Numbered from the stretch's first letter, positions 44,662 through 55,904 are shown. The stretch is DNA of 64,000 nt from Pictodentalium vernedei (GCA_031216915.1 CM062296.1:65936148-66000147), one strand, 5' to 3'. The notes: generated by a model from the sequence alone, not told the origin. A program made the numbers and translations.

Positions 44662-44910
44662 ACAAACACGCATTGTCTCATGTTAATAAAGCATTCATAA
44701 CGATAAATATAATGTTATTATGTTATTAAAATGAAAAAGGCCCTGTGTCTTTTGCTATTTCGTTTCGGTGGTAAAGTTGACAGCGGAAGTACCGCCCACT
44801 GATGCTCATGTAAACAAAAATAAATTCGCACGAATGTACGGCTTCTACTTAGTAAAATCCAGAAAAAATAATATCGACTCTTAATAATCTGACGATCATG
44901 GTATAAATAA

Positions 44911-44992
44911 AATATACCCAAAGTAGCTTGGGGTACCAAATGTTCACCACTCGTGGTGAACATTTGGTACACCAAGCTACTATGGGTATATT
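44911..44992. repeat. Hairpin
   Basis: 82-bp inverted repeat with arms AATATACCCA...AGTAGCTTGG and GGTACCAAATGTTCACCA and partners. It directly precedes a headless SINE. Confidence 0.8.
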
Positions 44993-45000
44993 CTATCTAT

Positions 45001-45281
45001 ATGTGTCCTTGGGCAAGCCACTTCATCCCATTTGCCCACTTGGGCGCACAGTGAATCTGTGTACGAAAGTGTACTGTTCGTCGTTGGTGCTCCTGTCTTC
45101 AGCCAATGCTAACCCTGCTGGTGTGGAGTTAGTGCTATGGGGAGTCTGAGAGTTGCTCGCTTTTGTTCGGTGGTTCTCTCTGGGTATCCTGGATTCCTCC
45201 ACCCTTAAAACTGTCCGACACGAGGTGATCCTGAATGTCGAAGGTGACGTGAAACCCCAACAAATAATAAATGAATAAATA
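45001..45281 (+). mobile_element. SINE, head missing
   Basis: Begins within the body (CTTGGGCAAGCCACTTCATC) and runs through GGTGGTTCTCTCTGGGTA and CACCCTTAAAACTGTCCG to the tail AATAATAAATGAATAAAT. The 5' end abuts the hairpin at 44911-44992. Confidence 0.8.
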
Positions 45282-46351
45282 TTATCCGAAATGAAGTCAA
45301 ATCAGCGGGCAATTCTGGGAAAGAAAATCATATTTAATAAATTATGAACGATGTTTCACGCAATCACTGCCGGATTACAAAACGGAAAAAGAAATGTCGA
45401 ACTGTTCGCGACTATTTCTACTTTCCAAAACTCAAAAATGTTGATTCTCATCTGCGGAAAAAAACAATAAACTACAAGTGCATTGAATTTGAAAAGCTAC
45501 TTCGTTTATATTTCTTAATTCGGTTTTGAGTTTTTAGTATTTTGTTGTTTTTTATTTAATTTTTATTTCTCAACGCACTGGTGTACGTGTCTTGCGACCG
45601 GATCGCGATCTTATCACCAAAGGGGCGTTTTAATGTTCAGAGTACTGTATGTCTTCAAACAAAAAGCTATTTACGTCGTTGCAAGAATGATTTTTTCGAT
45701 GAAAACCCATGTTCACCTTTGCATCTGCCATCAGAAACTTCTCATGCACTCCAATATGATGACACTGACACCCCGATAACTCCAGGAGGTCCTGTCGCCT
45801 AATTGATCTTGATTTATCGACAATCAGTGTCATGTTTTTTGCCTTAAACTTCTAAATTGACTTCCCAGAATGCGATAAATTATTTGCATACAACATAAAA
45901 AGCATGACATCAAATCAAGATGCATACGATTTACATAATTCATAATTAAAATGTTCTGAGTCACAAGGGAATTAAACTCGATACCAGAACTAATCATATT
46001 GTGCCATATGTTGTATTCTGTTATCTACGGACTCGCAACATTTCGTCATGTGAGAACCATAAGATTCCATCTTCCACTGGGAGATAGAATCCTATGATTC
46101 GCGGGGGTCTTCCTGTCTACCCAGCCGCTATTGTTCTGGTGGAAGTGTGAAACTTTTCTTGATCAAAGAAATGCCGACTATAGTTTTGTTCAAATTACCT
46201 GTGTTCAGTTGGGAATTTAACTGCAAATTCAGAGGGCTAGGTGAGTTGGAAAATGACAAAAACGAACACAAAAAAATCGTTTCCTGGAATGATATTGCCT
46301 TTGTGTACATTTACAGTGAGATGGGCCAGTCCAATATAAATATACAGGGAG
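45282..46351. other. Nothing recognised
   Basis: 1.07 kb, AT-rich. The frames at 45344-45529, 45581-45802 and 46147-46404 carry no known domain. Confidence 0.3.
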
Positions 46352-46411
46352 GATCAAATAACAACTGCAGTCTGCAGCCGTCTTGCTGCAGACTGCAGTT
46401 ATGATTTGATC
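46352..46411. repeat. Hairpin
   Basis: 60-bp palindrome with arms GATCAAAT...AACTGCAGTCTGCAG and complement. Confidence 0.8.
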
Positions 46412-46444
46412 ACCAATGACTCGTGTATACACCTCTTATATTAA

Positions 46445-46681
46445 CCCTTTACCCAACGTAACGGAAAAAACCGGCCAGCGCTATTCGCAAAAATCCCAAT
46501 TAATTTTTATTATTTTTTCATTTTTTTCTTTTTGTCTAAAAACATAGGTTATAACCCCGCTTTGGAACGAGCCCGTAGAGCTCGTTCCAATGAGGGGTCA
46601 AAACCTATGTTTTTAGACAAAAAAATAGTTATTCAAGAATTTTGTTTGCAAGTGTCGTCTGCTTTTCATGTTAGGTAAGGG
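46445..46681. mobile_element. Family C MITE, inverted copy
   Basis: 237 bp between TTAA (46441-46444 and 46682-46685). The left end here is the GGCCAGCGCTATTC side, so it is opposite to the copies at 15709 and 42671. The core hairpin is GGAACGAGCCCGTAGAGCTC, with one mismatched arm base. Confidence 0.9.
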
Positions 46682-46833
46682 TTAACACAAAAATGGTACG
46701 AAATTATGCCTTGGACCAAAAAATCGTTCTTACGAGTTCAAAGGGTTAATAACTGATAGAGAATATTAAATCAAATTCTTAAATAAAAATCCGGTGCTGT
46801 GGGAACTATCAGGTCTCTGTTTAGATACATAGA

Positions 46834-46983
46834 CAATATACATATAGTGTTTTTTTTATATCTGGTTTATACAACGAGTTGAAATATAGTTAATATTTTC
46901 GAGGCTCTGCCGAGAAAATATTAACTATATTTCAACGAGTTGTATAAACCAGATATAAAAAAAAAACCACTATATGTATATTG
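46834..46983. repeat. Long near-perfect hairpin
   Basis: 150-bp inverted repeat. Arms start CAATATACATATAGTG and include TATACAACGAGTTGAAATAT; the loop is at GGCTCTGCC. Almost no mismatches apart from the length of a T/A run. Confidence 0.85.
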
Positions 46984-48253
46984 TTTTTATCTGATAACAA
47001 ACAGCAGTTTCAATAGTTGAGGCTTATATTCACTTTTATGCTCATTCCCACGGGCCTCCGTAGAAAATGAGACAAAGCAAGCGCGATCTTTTGGTTGTTG
47101 CTGTACAGGCAAAACCACTGGTTGCAGTTGATCTATTATTCATGTCTTTTTTAGCTCTTCCTGTCGACGACGATAAAGTGTATTCAATCGAGAAGTTTCC
47201 AATTTCCATTATTTATGGTCCACTTTTGTTTTTGTTTACAATTCGTACGAAACGTTTTTTTTTCACGTAGCAGACGAACGTGTAATTGGAGCAGTACTTT
47301 GACCGTGGACGTAGACGTAGCTATAAATAGCGCATTACACATTACTGACAGTCTAGTAATTTCTACATAAGGTTTTGAACGAAGTAGGTTGTAATTATTT
47401 CTTTATTTCAGCAAAATAAACTGAAAATTTACATGTTTATACTTATAGAAAATATGTCATATATATTTCGATTAAATTTCACTTGCTCCTTTAACGTAGA
47501 ATTCAAACTTGCATTACGAAGTTTATGAATGAATGAAAATGGAATCGAACGAGGTCAAAGGTCGTTCGCATAAATTATAATTATATACAACACCCGTTGT
47601 ATATACTTCAAGTATATACAACGGATGTTATACTCTATGGTTATCAGATAAATATATATATCAACTCATCCATTACGTCCGGAGATGAAACATGAGCTCT
47701 CTGTTTGATACGGACTATAACCATCGCCCAGGTGTTTATTAAAACTAGTGGGCTGGGTGAACAGGAATAACCCGATTCGCCCGACGATTTGACAGATACG
47801 CCAGTACGAAAAGAATGTCGGAGATCACACTGTATTGCACTCCATGTAACTTAACACTTTAATACACCTTCAAAACAATAACATATTCATTACAGCTCTA
47901 TGCGTATTTGAAGCAAATATTGAACCTTCTTATTATTCAATAACAAACCTGCAAATATTATTTTCTATCTGTGTATTGTCAATGATTAATTTCGGTTTAT
48001 ATATATTGATGTGTTCTTTCACTGATAACCCTCCTTATTATCAAAAGTCATTGTTCAATCGAATTTAATCAAGCTTTGGTTGTTTTCCATATTTAATCGC
48101 TATTTTAGATTTGGCGTTAAATCCACAATATAGAAAAAAATATAAAAAACAAACATTTTTAGGTATGATCAAGTAAGGAAAACACTCGACAAAACAGTCG
48201 TGTATTTACAAATCCACATAACTACCATTGACAATTGAAATTAATGTTCCATA
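46984..48253. other. Unassigned, one small palindrome
   Basis: At 47584-47640 a palindrome of ATATACAAC(A/G) units is present. The 67-codon plus frame at 47067-47270 has no family match. Otherwise AT-rich DNA. Confidence 0.3.
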
Positions 48254-48533
48254 CAGTTAAAACTAGAAGCCTGGTCATTAACGGCCAGGAAATATCGCGT
48301 CACTCTGCGCGTTGACCTACGTGCGTTGACGATAATGTGGCTATCAAATACTCTGTACACATTTTTTTTTTTTTTATTGGTGTTTAACGACATTTTCGAC
48401 AGCCATGGTCACCTCGTGTAGGGCAGCTTTACGGATGGAGGAAGACGGATTGCACGGAGAGAACCACAGAGCAACGACGAGAAACTGTCAGACACCCCAA
48501 CGTACTAACTCCCCATGCACAAGCAATGTTTCT
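48254..48533. mobile_element. Family A MITE, copy 7, broken by a SINE
   Basis: The left arm at 48254-48364 starts with the family terminus after TA and keeps the CTGCGCGTTGACCTACG block. The SINE at 48365-48513 interrupts it just before the core. GCACAAGCAATGTTTCTG then resumes, after which the element is lost. Confidence 0.75.
48365..48513 (-). mobile_element. SINE, partial, nested in MITE A
   Basis: T-run, TATTGGTGTTTAACGACATT, CACCTCGTGTAGGGCAGC, then GGATGGAGGAAGACGGA, up to the AACGTACTAACTCC block. Reverse orientation, head missing. Confidence 0.8.
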
Positions 48534-49316
48534 GTTCTATGCGTCCTTCAAATTAGTGTTGATCCGATCGACCCATCATGTCATCTGTAAACTGAGCATT
48601 ATCACTATCTCGGTATCACCGGGTAATATCCGCCTACCCGATGAAATTCGTTTATGGATAATTGCAGTCGGGATCATAATAAGATCTCTAATGGGGTACC
48701 GCCGAACATTAACTACCGATTTCTGGGACTGGGTGGTTATTTTCTATGTCCTTTACACTGGTGTCGAAACGAGTGACTGTTTCATAGTCGGCTAACTGAG
48801 AATCATAACGGTCGATATATCACTGGATAATAACCGCGGTCACACTGACAATGACACTGAAACAGTCGAAATTTATAAGTAGTATTCGCCGAAAGCACTC
48901 AGAGCGAATGCCAAAAAAAAACAAGAAAGAAATCCCAAAACAAAAATTAACATCAGCACAAAAACGAAAATCAACAAAAAGAGTAAAAAAATACAACAAA
49001 GAACGAAGGCAACCAGAATTCTTTGTTTGATGGAAACTCTCCAAAACGGCAATGAAGAAAACTCCACCAAATCGGGTTTGCAGATTTCAAACGCCATTGC
49101 GTCGATTTGCTGAATTTTGTATTCAATGTTTATATATTTATTAATGATTCTCCGTGGAGACCCAAGGAAGTGAGACAGTGCTTGTTTGTTGTGTTAAACA
49201 AGCTCTGTTTTGCTGGTAAAATATGACACGGCCGGCAATATCTGGAGAGGGGGTGTCCTCTAAAATGGGCAACGTGGGTGTAAATGATTGACTAAAGATG
49301 ATTTTGTTTCTATGTT
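48534..49316. other. Nothing recognised
   Basis: Two overlapping 74-codon minus frames (48820-49097) are Phe/Leu-rich in both frames, which fits an A-rich plus strand rather than a membrane protein. Confidence 0.3.
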
Positions 49317-49385
49317 GCGGTCACGATTAGCCATTGTGCAAACATATTTGACTTTAAGCACAAAGCAAGAAATAAATATTGGTGC
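49317..49385 (+). mobile_element. SINE 3'-tail fragment
   Basis: GCGGTCACGATTAGCCATTG then GACTTTAAGCACAAAG and AGAAATAAATA match the tail of 43905-44300. Confidence 0.6.
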
Positions 49386-49873
49386 TTAAGATCACTTTCA
49401 GTTTCTTTGGCTTCTTCGTGACAGCAGCGTAGGTATGAAGTCAAGTTTATCCAGTCGTTTTCACCCGTGCTGCCCACATTAGATGACTTCCACCCAAGGC
49501 TTTGGTTCCGGGTCCAAATATACCTGTGAAACACTCCTCCCCTTCCCATGGTTCACATGGGAGGGGCGGTAATTTAGTAGAATGTTTCTGTATATTTTAC
49601 ACACTGGGATGCTGGATAAATTATCGACTTAACTCTTAACTAGCTGAGTAACTTCAAGATAGTTTTCATCAAATCTAGACAGGGCTGTTGTACAGCAGCT
49701 CTGACTATATTTGATGTAAAATTCATCTAAATTTATATTAGGTAATCATTAGTGAAACAATCCATTTAATTTACGAAGGAAAAATGTGTTAAATGTGCCA
49801 AAAGAAACTTTTTGTTTCCAGTGGCATGAGAAATTGTGTCAAGAGCAGGAATTTCCGGCAGCAATAGGTCATA
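49386..49873. other. Nothing recognised
   Basis: Contains a CCTTCCCATGG...CCATGGGAGG-like short inverted repeat at about 49540-49565. No gene is seen. Confidence 0.3.
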
Positions 49874-50187
49874 CAGTTAAAACTAGAAGTCCTGTCAGGA
49901 AATGCGCACAAATAGCACGTTGATATGCGCGTTAATGTACGCGTGAAGGTCCAAGTAAAGCTATCAAATTCTGTACATATGGCCTGTGCACAAGCAATGT
50001 TTCAGCCAATGGACCTCCGGGTAACCCGGAGGTCCATTGGCAGAAACATTGCATGTGTTTGCTATGAGTAACCAGACGAACCTGTCGTGCTTTAGATGCT
50101 ATTCGATATGGCAATTGCGCGCAATTCCAACGCGCAAGTAAGCCTAGAAAAGCGCACTATTCGTGACAGGACTTCTAGTTTTAACTG
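49874..50187. mobile_element. Family A MITE, copy 8
   Basis: 314 bp, TA-flanked, with intact termini and core. Orientation as in the copy at 5706. Confidence 0.9.
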
Positions 50188-50189
50188 TA

Positions 50190-50980
50190 GTTAAGCGCAA
50201 TATAAATGACCAATGGAATTCTGATCATTATTGGTAATTTTATCGGTATTCTGGTCATTATTTGGGTCGGAAGTTTGATTGGTATTTTGGTAAAGTGGCT
50301 GACTTCTTTTCCAACCGATAGATCGTTAACCGGTTATGAAGCGGTTATATGGGGTAACCTTTTCAGTTCAGCACTATTTAAATCATAGTAAAAAGCCTAC
50401 TTGAGATTTCAAAAATGTGAAAAGGGCCATTGTCCTTGAATAGTCCATTAGAAAGTAGGTTGAAAACCATTTTCTTGTCTTCTTACCTTGACAATCGATA
50501 TCGTATATTCTATTTTAGAATTACAACCTTCGGTTACATCATGATTACATGCTTTCAAAGGTCATATGTAAAATATAGAAGCCACAATTACCTGGTGTCA
50601 GGCAGTAATCAGGAAATTGGTAGCACTGCCTGAAAGTAGGTCGTTTTATAACAACACTCAATTACGTATTGACTGTTATTAAACTATTAGCCTTCCGGAG
50701 CTATTGGTATTTCACTCATTAAAGAGGATCGTAGCTTGGCGTGTCAGAAGAGACATTAACCATTGGTTTTCAATTTTATAGTCCGTTAAGAAATTATTTT
50801 TCTTCGATAAGATATTCGTTGCTGAATGGATTTTACCACTTCATCAAAGCTTTAAGATCGACTTTTCACTAACAGTCCTGATTTAACTGCTTTCAACATG
50901 CATTGAAGTCAACTTGCCTTTAATGCTAAGGACTTTACCGATTACACAAAAGTGTCTGTCAATATAAACTGACCTTCTCC
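50190..50980. other. Nothing recognised
   Basis: About 790 bp. A short palindromic CACTGCCTG/CAGGCAGT pair lies at about 50600-50632. The 60-codon frame at 50206 is Ile/Gly-rich without a family match. Confidence 0.3.
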
Positions 50981-50984
50981 TTAA

Positions 50985-51068
50985 CACTTTACCTAACGTA
51001 ACGGTAAAAACCGACCAATGCTATTTTCAAGCATCGCCAATTAATTTTCATTATGTTTTCATTTTTTT
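50985..51068. mobile_element. Family C MITE, left third
   Basis: Follows TTAA at 50981-50984. It reads through TTTACCTAACGTAACGG and CGCCAATTAATTTTCATTAT and stops at foldback N. Confidence 0.7.
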
Positions 51069-51680
51069 ACAATTGTATTTTCCTGGACTGTATTTCCTAC
51101 AAGAGAATATAAATAACGGAAATGAATCATTAGTATTCTAAAATACAGATGAGCCCACTTAAATGTCCCTGTTAATTGAATATAATTTTCAAACACAAAA
51201 CCATTTACCATACCTTCAGTACAGATTTGATCTGTTAATTGCATATGGGTTGTAGAGTAAACTCCTGTTAATTGTATATAAATTTTTGTAATATGTCGAA
51301 AAACTTACTGTGACACGCACCAAATTCTCCTTATTTATCAACCTTTTTGGCCCCACTATATTTGATACAGGCATTTATTCTATTATATCTTGTTGGACAG
51401 AGCTCATAGAGCTCTGTCAAACAAGATATAATAGAATAAATGCGCAGTTTACCTCCAGAAAATAGGAAACTGACTAAATCTCTGTTAATTGTATACTCCT
51501 GTTAATTGAATAATTTTCACTGGCAAAATGGATATTCAATTAAGAGGATTCTACTGTATATGAAAATTTGCCAAATCGCAAATTCCCACATCTTTAAAAA
51601 TGCTGATGGTTCATTTGAATTAGTTATTTCCATAATTAGAAAATACAATTCTGAAAAATACAATTGTACTTTATAGTACA
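51069..51680. repeat. Foldback family N with inserted interior
   Basis: The left arm (51069-51145) and right arm (51550-51680) match the two halves of 57418-57634: TTACAATTGTATTTTC, AATGAATCATTAG and AATGCTGATGGTTCATTT. About 400 bp lie between the arms, including a hairpin at 51371-51443 and four words resembling CTGTTAATTG. Confidence 0.65.
51371..51443. repeat. Hairpin inside foldback N
   Basis: 73-bp palindrome with arms GCATTTATTCTATTATATC and complement around AGAGCTC. Confidence 0.8.
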
Positions 51681-51683
51681 GAC

Positions 51684-51795
51684 CCCTGCTGGTTGAACCC
51701 AAGGGTCTATTGACGGAACCGCTGTTTGTGCTTCTTTTGTATTCCCTGGGAACAAAACCCCCTCGGCGGTTGGTCTGCTGTAAATCTACTCTCTT
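51684..51795. mobile_element. Family D relic, right half
   Basis: The worn core half GGTTGAACCCAAGGGTC, TATTGACGGAAC and TGTTTGTGCTTC precedes a CTGTAAATCTACTCTC end. Diverged. Confidence 0.45.
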
Positions 51796-51796
51796 T

Positions 51797-51852
51797 GAGC
51801 AATGGCGAGATCATTGGACTTTAAACCGAAAGACCGATGGTTCGTTTCATTA
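51797..51852 (+). mobile_element. tRNA-like SINE head fragment
   Basis: AATGGCGAGATCATTGGAC, then TTTAAACCGAAAGACC and GATGGTTCG match the heads at 44371 and, reversed, 56950-57010. Confidence 0.55.
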
Positions 51853-52083
51853 ATTAATTTATTGACAGCAAACGACATACTACAGGCATATAGCAAAATA
51901 ATTTTAAACATTTATACAGACTAATTAAATAGTTTTATTACATGCCCATGCAGTCTCTCTTATGCAATACGGTTCCAACCGGGACTTTTTGTATGCAATG
52001 CGACTGCATAAAGTGCATGGTGTTTACCACCGTTGATAGAAAAGAAAATTAGGTCAGTAGGTGCTTGGGTCATGTAATAAATA

Positions 52084-52244
52084 CAAAACCACATGTATGT
52101 TTCAATGAGTCGTTTTGTATTCAATTCTTCAGATGTGCGTAGAAAGAAAACATCTCGACCTTCGGTCTCGACGTTTTCTTCCTACGCACATCTGACTCAT
52201 TGAATACAAAACGACTCATTGAAAAAACATACATGTAGTTTTGT
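52084..52244. repeat. Long hairpin
   Basis: 161-bp inverted repeat: CATGTATGTTTCAATGAGTC and TTTTGTATTCAAT arms, GATGTGCGTAG inner arms, loop at CCTTCGG. One arm has a small duplication of the ATGAGTCGTTTTG segment. Confidence 0.85.
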
Positions 52245-52551
52245 CTATGTGTACAATGTAGTTTAACATCAGTAAATTGGTAAGATCGTTCACCTCCTTT
52301 AGATCGTTGTTGTCCATAAAGGTACTTGAAAGTGTGATATAACCAGTTGGCTTGTTTTGTCACACACCTTGGAGAAAATAGAAAAACGAAAGCACAGACT
52401 GAGGTGTGGGTGGGAGCAGGAACGAGGGAAATTCGGAAAAATAGCAGTGTGAGAGAAACAGAGAATACTGTCTCGTCAAGGCTTCTCAACTGTATAAAAA
52501 TCAACAAAGGTTACAGTTTTATGAAGCTGTGCACACTGATGTTTGAATTAA

Positions 52552-52896
52552 CCCTTTATCCAACGAATCGCCCGCATCCACCCGCGTAAGATGCAAATTC
52601 AGCAGTTGAAAACATATTATTTTTCAACAAATTTCAGCAAAACCATATCATGTGACCCCTCGTTGGAACGAGCTCATCGAGCTCGTTCCAACGAGGGGTC
52701 ACATGATATGGTTTTGTTGAAATATTTTGAAAAATGTGAGCAGAACCATATTATGTGACCCCTCGTTGGAACGAGCTCATCGAGCTCGTTCCAACGAGGG
52801 GTCACATGATATGGTTTTGTTGAAATATTTTAAAACATTTGAAAAAAATGTTATTTAAAATAATAAATTTCACTACCGTCTGCGTTAGGTAATGGG
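52552..52896. mobile_element. Family C-related MITE with doubled hairpin
   Basis: 345 bp between TTAA (52548-52551 and 52897-52900). Termini are CCCTTTATCCAACG and the inverse. The core hairpin CCCCTCGTTGGAACGAGCTC with its complement occurs twice, at about 52657-52702 and 52758-52803, separated by 55 bp. Confidence 0.9.
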
Positions 52897-52963
52897 TTAA
52901 TAGAGTACTTTAATCAGTACTTACTGGAGACTGTGCTGAACAGATTACATCAGATGTTTTTTT

Positions 52964-53070
52964 TTACCTAACGTAACGTTTATTGCGGGCGCAATTCACG
53001 AAAACTGCCATTCCATATTTTTTCCAAAATTTACAGCAAACACATAGTTTATGATCTCTCATTCCAATGA
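52964..53070. mobile_element. Family C MITE, left part
   Basis: TTTTACCTAACGTAACG, then a CACAGTTTATGATCTCTCATT-like arm; no right half. Worn. Confidence 0.5.
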
Positions 53071-53099
53071 TGAGTTTCAGACTCTGTTTCTTGGGCAAA

Positions 53100-53218
53100 G
53101 TAAATAGATAGAACAGCATTCGCGTTCCAACTGTCATTTTTTACCGCACGAGATCGATTTGGGCGGAGGGATAACATGGAACGAGAAGCCGAAGGGTTTG
53201 AGTCCAATATTATTCCTC
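53100..53218. repeat. Foldback family M, half copy
   Basis: Matches 20369-20490: AGAACAGCATTCGCGTTCC, CGCACGAGATCGATTTGG, ACGAGAAGCC and ATTATTCCTCCGCC. Confidence 0.75.
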
Positions 53219-53227
53219 CGCCAAACG

Positions 53228-53500
53228 ACTAACCCATTCACACGCGTGTGTCGTTCTATGTTTATTACGCGTCTCCGCGTCTTTAAAAAACAATTATTAG
53301 AAGGACACTCAACAAATTATTTGACAACTGCCAACAAAAACAACACATTTTATCATCAACCAAATTTACGAGGGCAACCCGTGTTACTATTTCGTCCCGT
53401 GAGTCCATTCCTGGGGCCTCTCGTTTTATCCCTCCGCGCTGCCACTCGTGCCATATCGATTAACCCATATACACGCGTGTGTCGTGCTGTGTATTTACCA
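53228..53500 (+). repeat. Foldback family L / dispersed repeat P, copy 2
   Basis: The first 175 bp match 29096-29262. Then comes a GGCCTCTCGTTTTATCC segment matching the centre of 41872-42013 reversed, ending with an inverted L arm. The plus ORF of 151 codons at 53159-53614 reads through repeats M and L. Confidence 0.7.
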
Positions 53501-53906
53501 TCGGTGCTAAACACTATTTTTATTTTGCGCTTCCGAAACAAATTTATCTCTCTCCTTGGAACGAGCTGCGTTCTGAATGGAAGGTATTGGAATGTTTGTT
53601 GTGTTCTGTCGTGAATTGATTCGACGGTTTCGATAGATACATGTCTAATGAATGACTGGGTGCGTGGTGTCTAATACAATACATCAAATTTGTTTATCTT
53701 GAGTGAATTCAATCGTTTCTCCTACGCTTTTGATCCCGAAAGATGATCTTTAATTTACAAAAACAACACATTGAATGATCCAAGATGATTATATGTTTAT
53801 AACATTGAAGTAGTGACAGACTGATAAGTAGTTATCTGTATTGCGTACATGATTTATTTATATTTGGTGTAACTGATACAGCTCAATAACAAAGCAGATA
53901 AGGCAG
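53501..53906. other. Nothing recognised
   Basis: About 400 bp, no repeat match and no exon-like ORF. Confidence 0.3.
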
Positions 53907-54298
53907 ACAGGAGCACAGTGACTCCGCCGTAAGACAATCGGAAGTAAAACCGAGAGGTCCACGGTTCGAGTCTGACCAATAGTAACTGCATTGTGTCCAT
54001 CAGCAAGGCACTTAACTCATGTTTGGGGGCTGTGAGGGGGGAGGGGGGCACAGCGGCTCTGACTTTAAGGCGTACATCTCGTCGATGGTACACTTGCTTT
54101 CGACCCATTCTAATCCTACATGTGCGGAGTTGGTATGTCGAAGAGTCTGACTATTGTTCGCCGTTGCTCGTGTTTCTGGTCGCGTACTCTGGCCTCCTCC
54201 ACCCGTTGAACTATCCGATACGAGACTGTCCCGGGCTGAACTGTCCGATACGAGACTGTCCCGGCTGGCAAAAGTGTCGTTAAACGACAATAAACAAA
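53907..54298 (+). mobile_element. SINE with tRNA-like head, internal duplication
   Basis: The tRNA-like head at 53907-53985 shows AGTGACTCCGCCGTAAGAC and CCACGGTTCGAGTC (B-box). The body is shared with the 5S-headed copies: GGCGTACATCTCGTCGATGG and GTACTCTGGCCTCCTCCACC. Near the 3' end a unit of about 34 bp with CTGTCCGATACGAGACTG is present twice. It ends GTTAAACGACAATAAACAAAC. Confidence 0.85.
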
Positions 54299-54364
54299 CA
54301 AGCACAGTCAATCTATTGTGGTTCCCGTTTTACTGTTGGAAATGGACAATAAATCGTAATTTAA

Positions 54365-54604
54365 CCCTTTACCTAACGTGAAACGCAGACGACACTTGTA
54401 AAAAAAAATCTTGAATAACTAATTTTTTTCATTTTTTGTCTCAAAAACATAGTTTGTGACACCTCATTGGAACGAGCTCGTTCCAATGAGGTGTCAAAAC
54501 CTATGTTTTTGAGACAAAAAAAAAATGAACAAATAATGAAAATTGATTAGAAAAATTTTTGAGAATAGCGCTCGCCGGTTTTGACCTTTACGTTGGGTAA
54601 AGGG
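54365..54604. mobile_element. Family C MITE, complete
   Basis: 240 bp between TTAA (54361-54364 and 54605-54608). The core hairpin ACACCTCATTGGAACGAG and its complement carry the same changed base in both arms. Confidence 0.9.
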
Positions 54605-54608
54605 TTAA

Positions 54609-55169
54609 AAAAAGTATTGACTCTCAGATTTAACTTGAAAGTGAATAAGAATGTATAGAACACTGCATACAAAGTGTAAGATACCCAAATCAACGAGAAA
54701 TAACTTAAATATGTAACTAAAAAGGTTTAATGCGGACGGAATGTCAGAAAATCCGACACTGCGAAGCCAAAAACGAAGTTATCCGAAAGCTTGCGGAAAT
54801 AGAATCCTCTTGACATTATTTCGACGAATATGGAAAATGATAGTGCACTTCGCACTGTGTCGGAAATTTCCGTGAGTGATCGGGTAATAAGATCGGGGTG
54901 AAAAGCAAAGGCATAGTTTTTCGATGAAGCCAATAAATCCCCGCCTTCCAGTTAATTTATTTAATCGACACTAGCGCGTTCATACAAATAATATACGAAA
55001 AATGAGGATACTTACGAAATTGTGGACTTTTCAAATGGTCAACATTTTTTTTTATTAATTAGTGGTTTATTGTCAATTTAACCATCTCGACGAATTTTCT
55101 GTCCGAAATCTTCAGCAAACTACAATTGCGTCCTTTCAAAACACGGCCAAAATGCACGCAAGGGCTGTA
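54609..55169. other. Nothing recognised
   Basis: 560 bp, no repeat match. The 68-codon minus frame at 54727-54933 has no family match. Confidence 0.3.
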
Positions 55170-55335
55170 TCTCCATGTCTGTGACAGCCTTAACACAAAA
55201 CAAACAAATCACCAGCAAACCATCAATTAGTGAACCACCGTGTTAACCCGGTAATTCATTAATTGAAATTTGTTGAGTCTTAATATTGGTTATCTTTGTA
55301 TGTGTCGAAACAATTTCCACCTGTGGATGTTTTTA
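55170..55335. mobile_element. Family E relic
   Basis: A worn core hairpin, AATTAGTGAACCACC with GGTAATTCATTAATTG, and a following CAATTTCCACCTGTGG arm resemble family E. Termini are lost. Confidence 0.5.
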
Positions 55336-55904
55336 AAAAAAAACAATTTGTAGATTTCTCTCCCGGAATAAATTATATAATGAGAAACATTAGAAAAAGG
55401 TGCGAAGGCCCGAGCAAACTTTAAGCAAATGGTTCTCCTTGCTCTCCCAACGGAGAAAACATAGCTCATTTTATATTTGTGTCAGATAATTTCGTCCCCG
55501 ACAATCCACTCCGAGGTCTTTCACTCTGCTCTCACCCTAGTTCATTAAATCAAGTGGATGAGTACACAGGTTTTTGAGAAGCGTGGGAGCTATACGTTTT
55601 CAGAAGAGAAGAATATTCAATCGTGTTCACCCCAAAGCGTCAGCAACGGAAACTCCTCGGTTGGTTGAATGGGGAAAATAAGATTGCATTATCGGGCATA
55701 TGACGTACCTCCACAAAAAGATCTTGGTCTTAACGTTTCAACTTTTGGAGTTATTCTAATCAATTTAGCTAACTGCCGTTGTGAAAAAATCGAACATCAA
55801 ACGCGTTTTAGTTACCCTTCACTACTACATCTGGCTACATGCAATCCATTGTGACGCAACAAATGCATGTAATCGAAATATCGCTTGCCTCTAGACGACT
55901 AAGA
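55336..55904. other. Nothing recognised
   Basis: No ORF above 61 codons and no repeat match up to repeat O. Confidence 0.3.

Noticed and set aside
48820..49097. Phe/Leu-rich minus ORFs as transmembrane proteins
   Set aside because: Two frames overlap with the same hydrophobic character, as expected from A-rich DNA read on the opposite strand.
53159..53614. 151-codon plus ORF
   Set aside because: It reads through foldback repeats M and L, which occur elsewhere without this frame; no domain.
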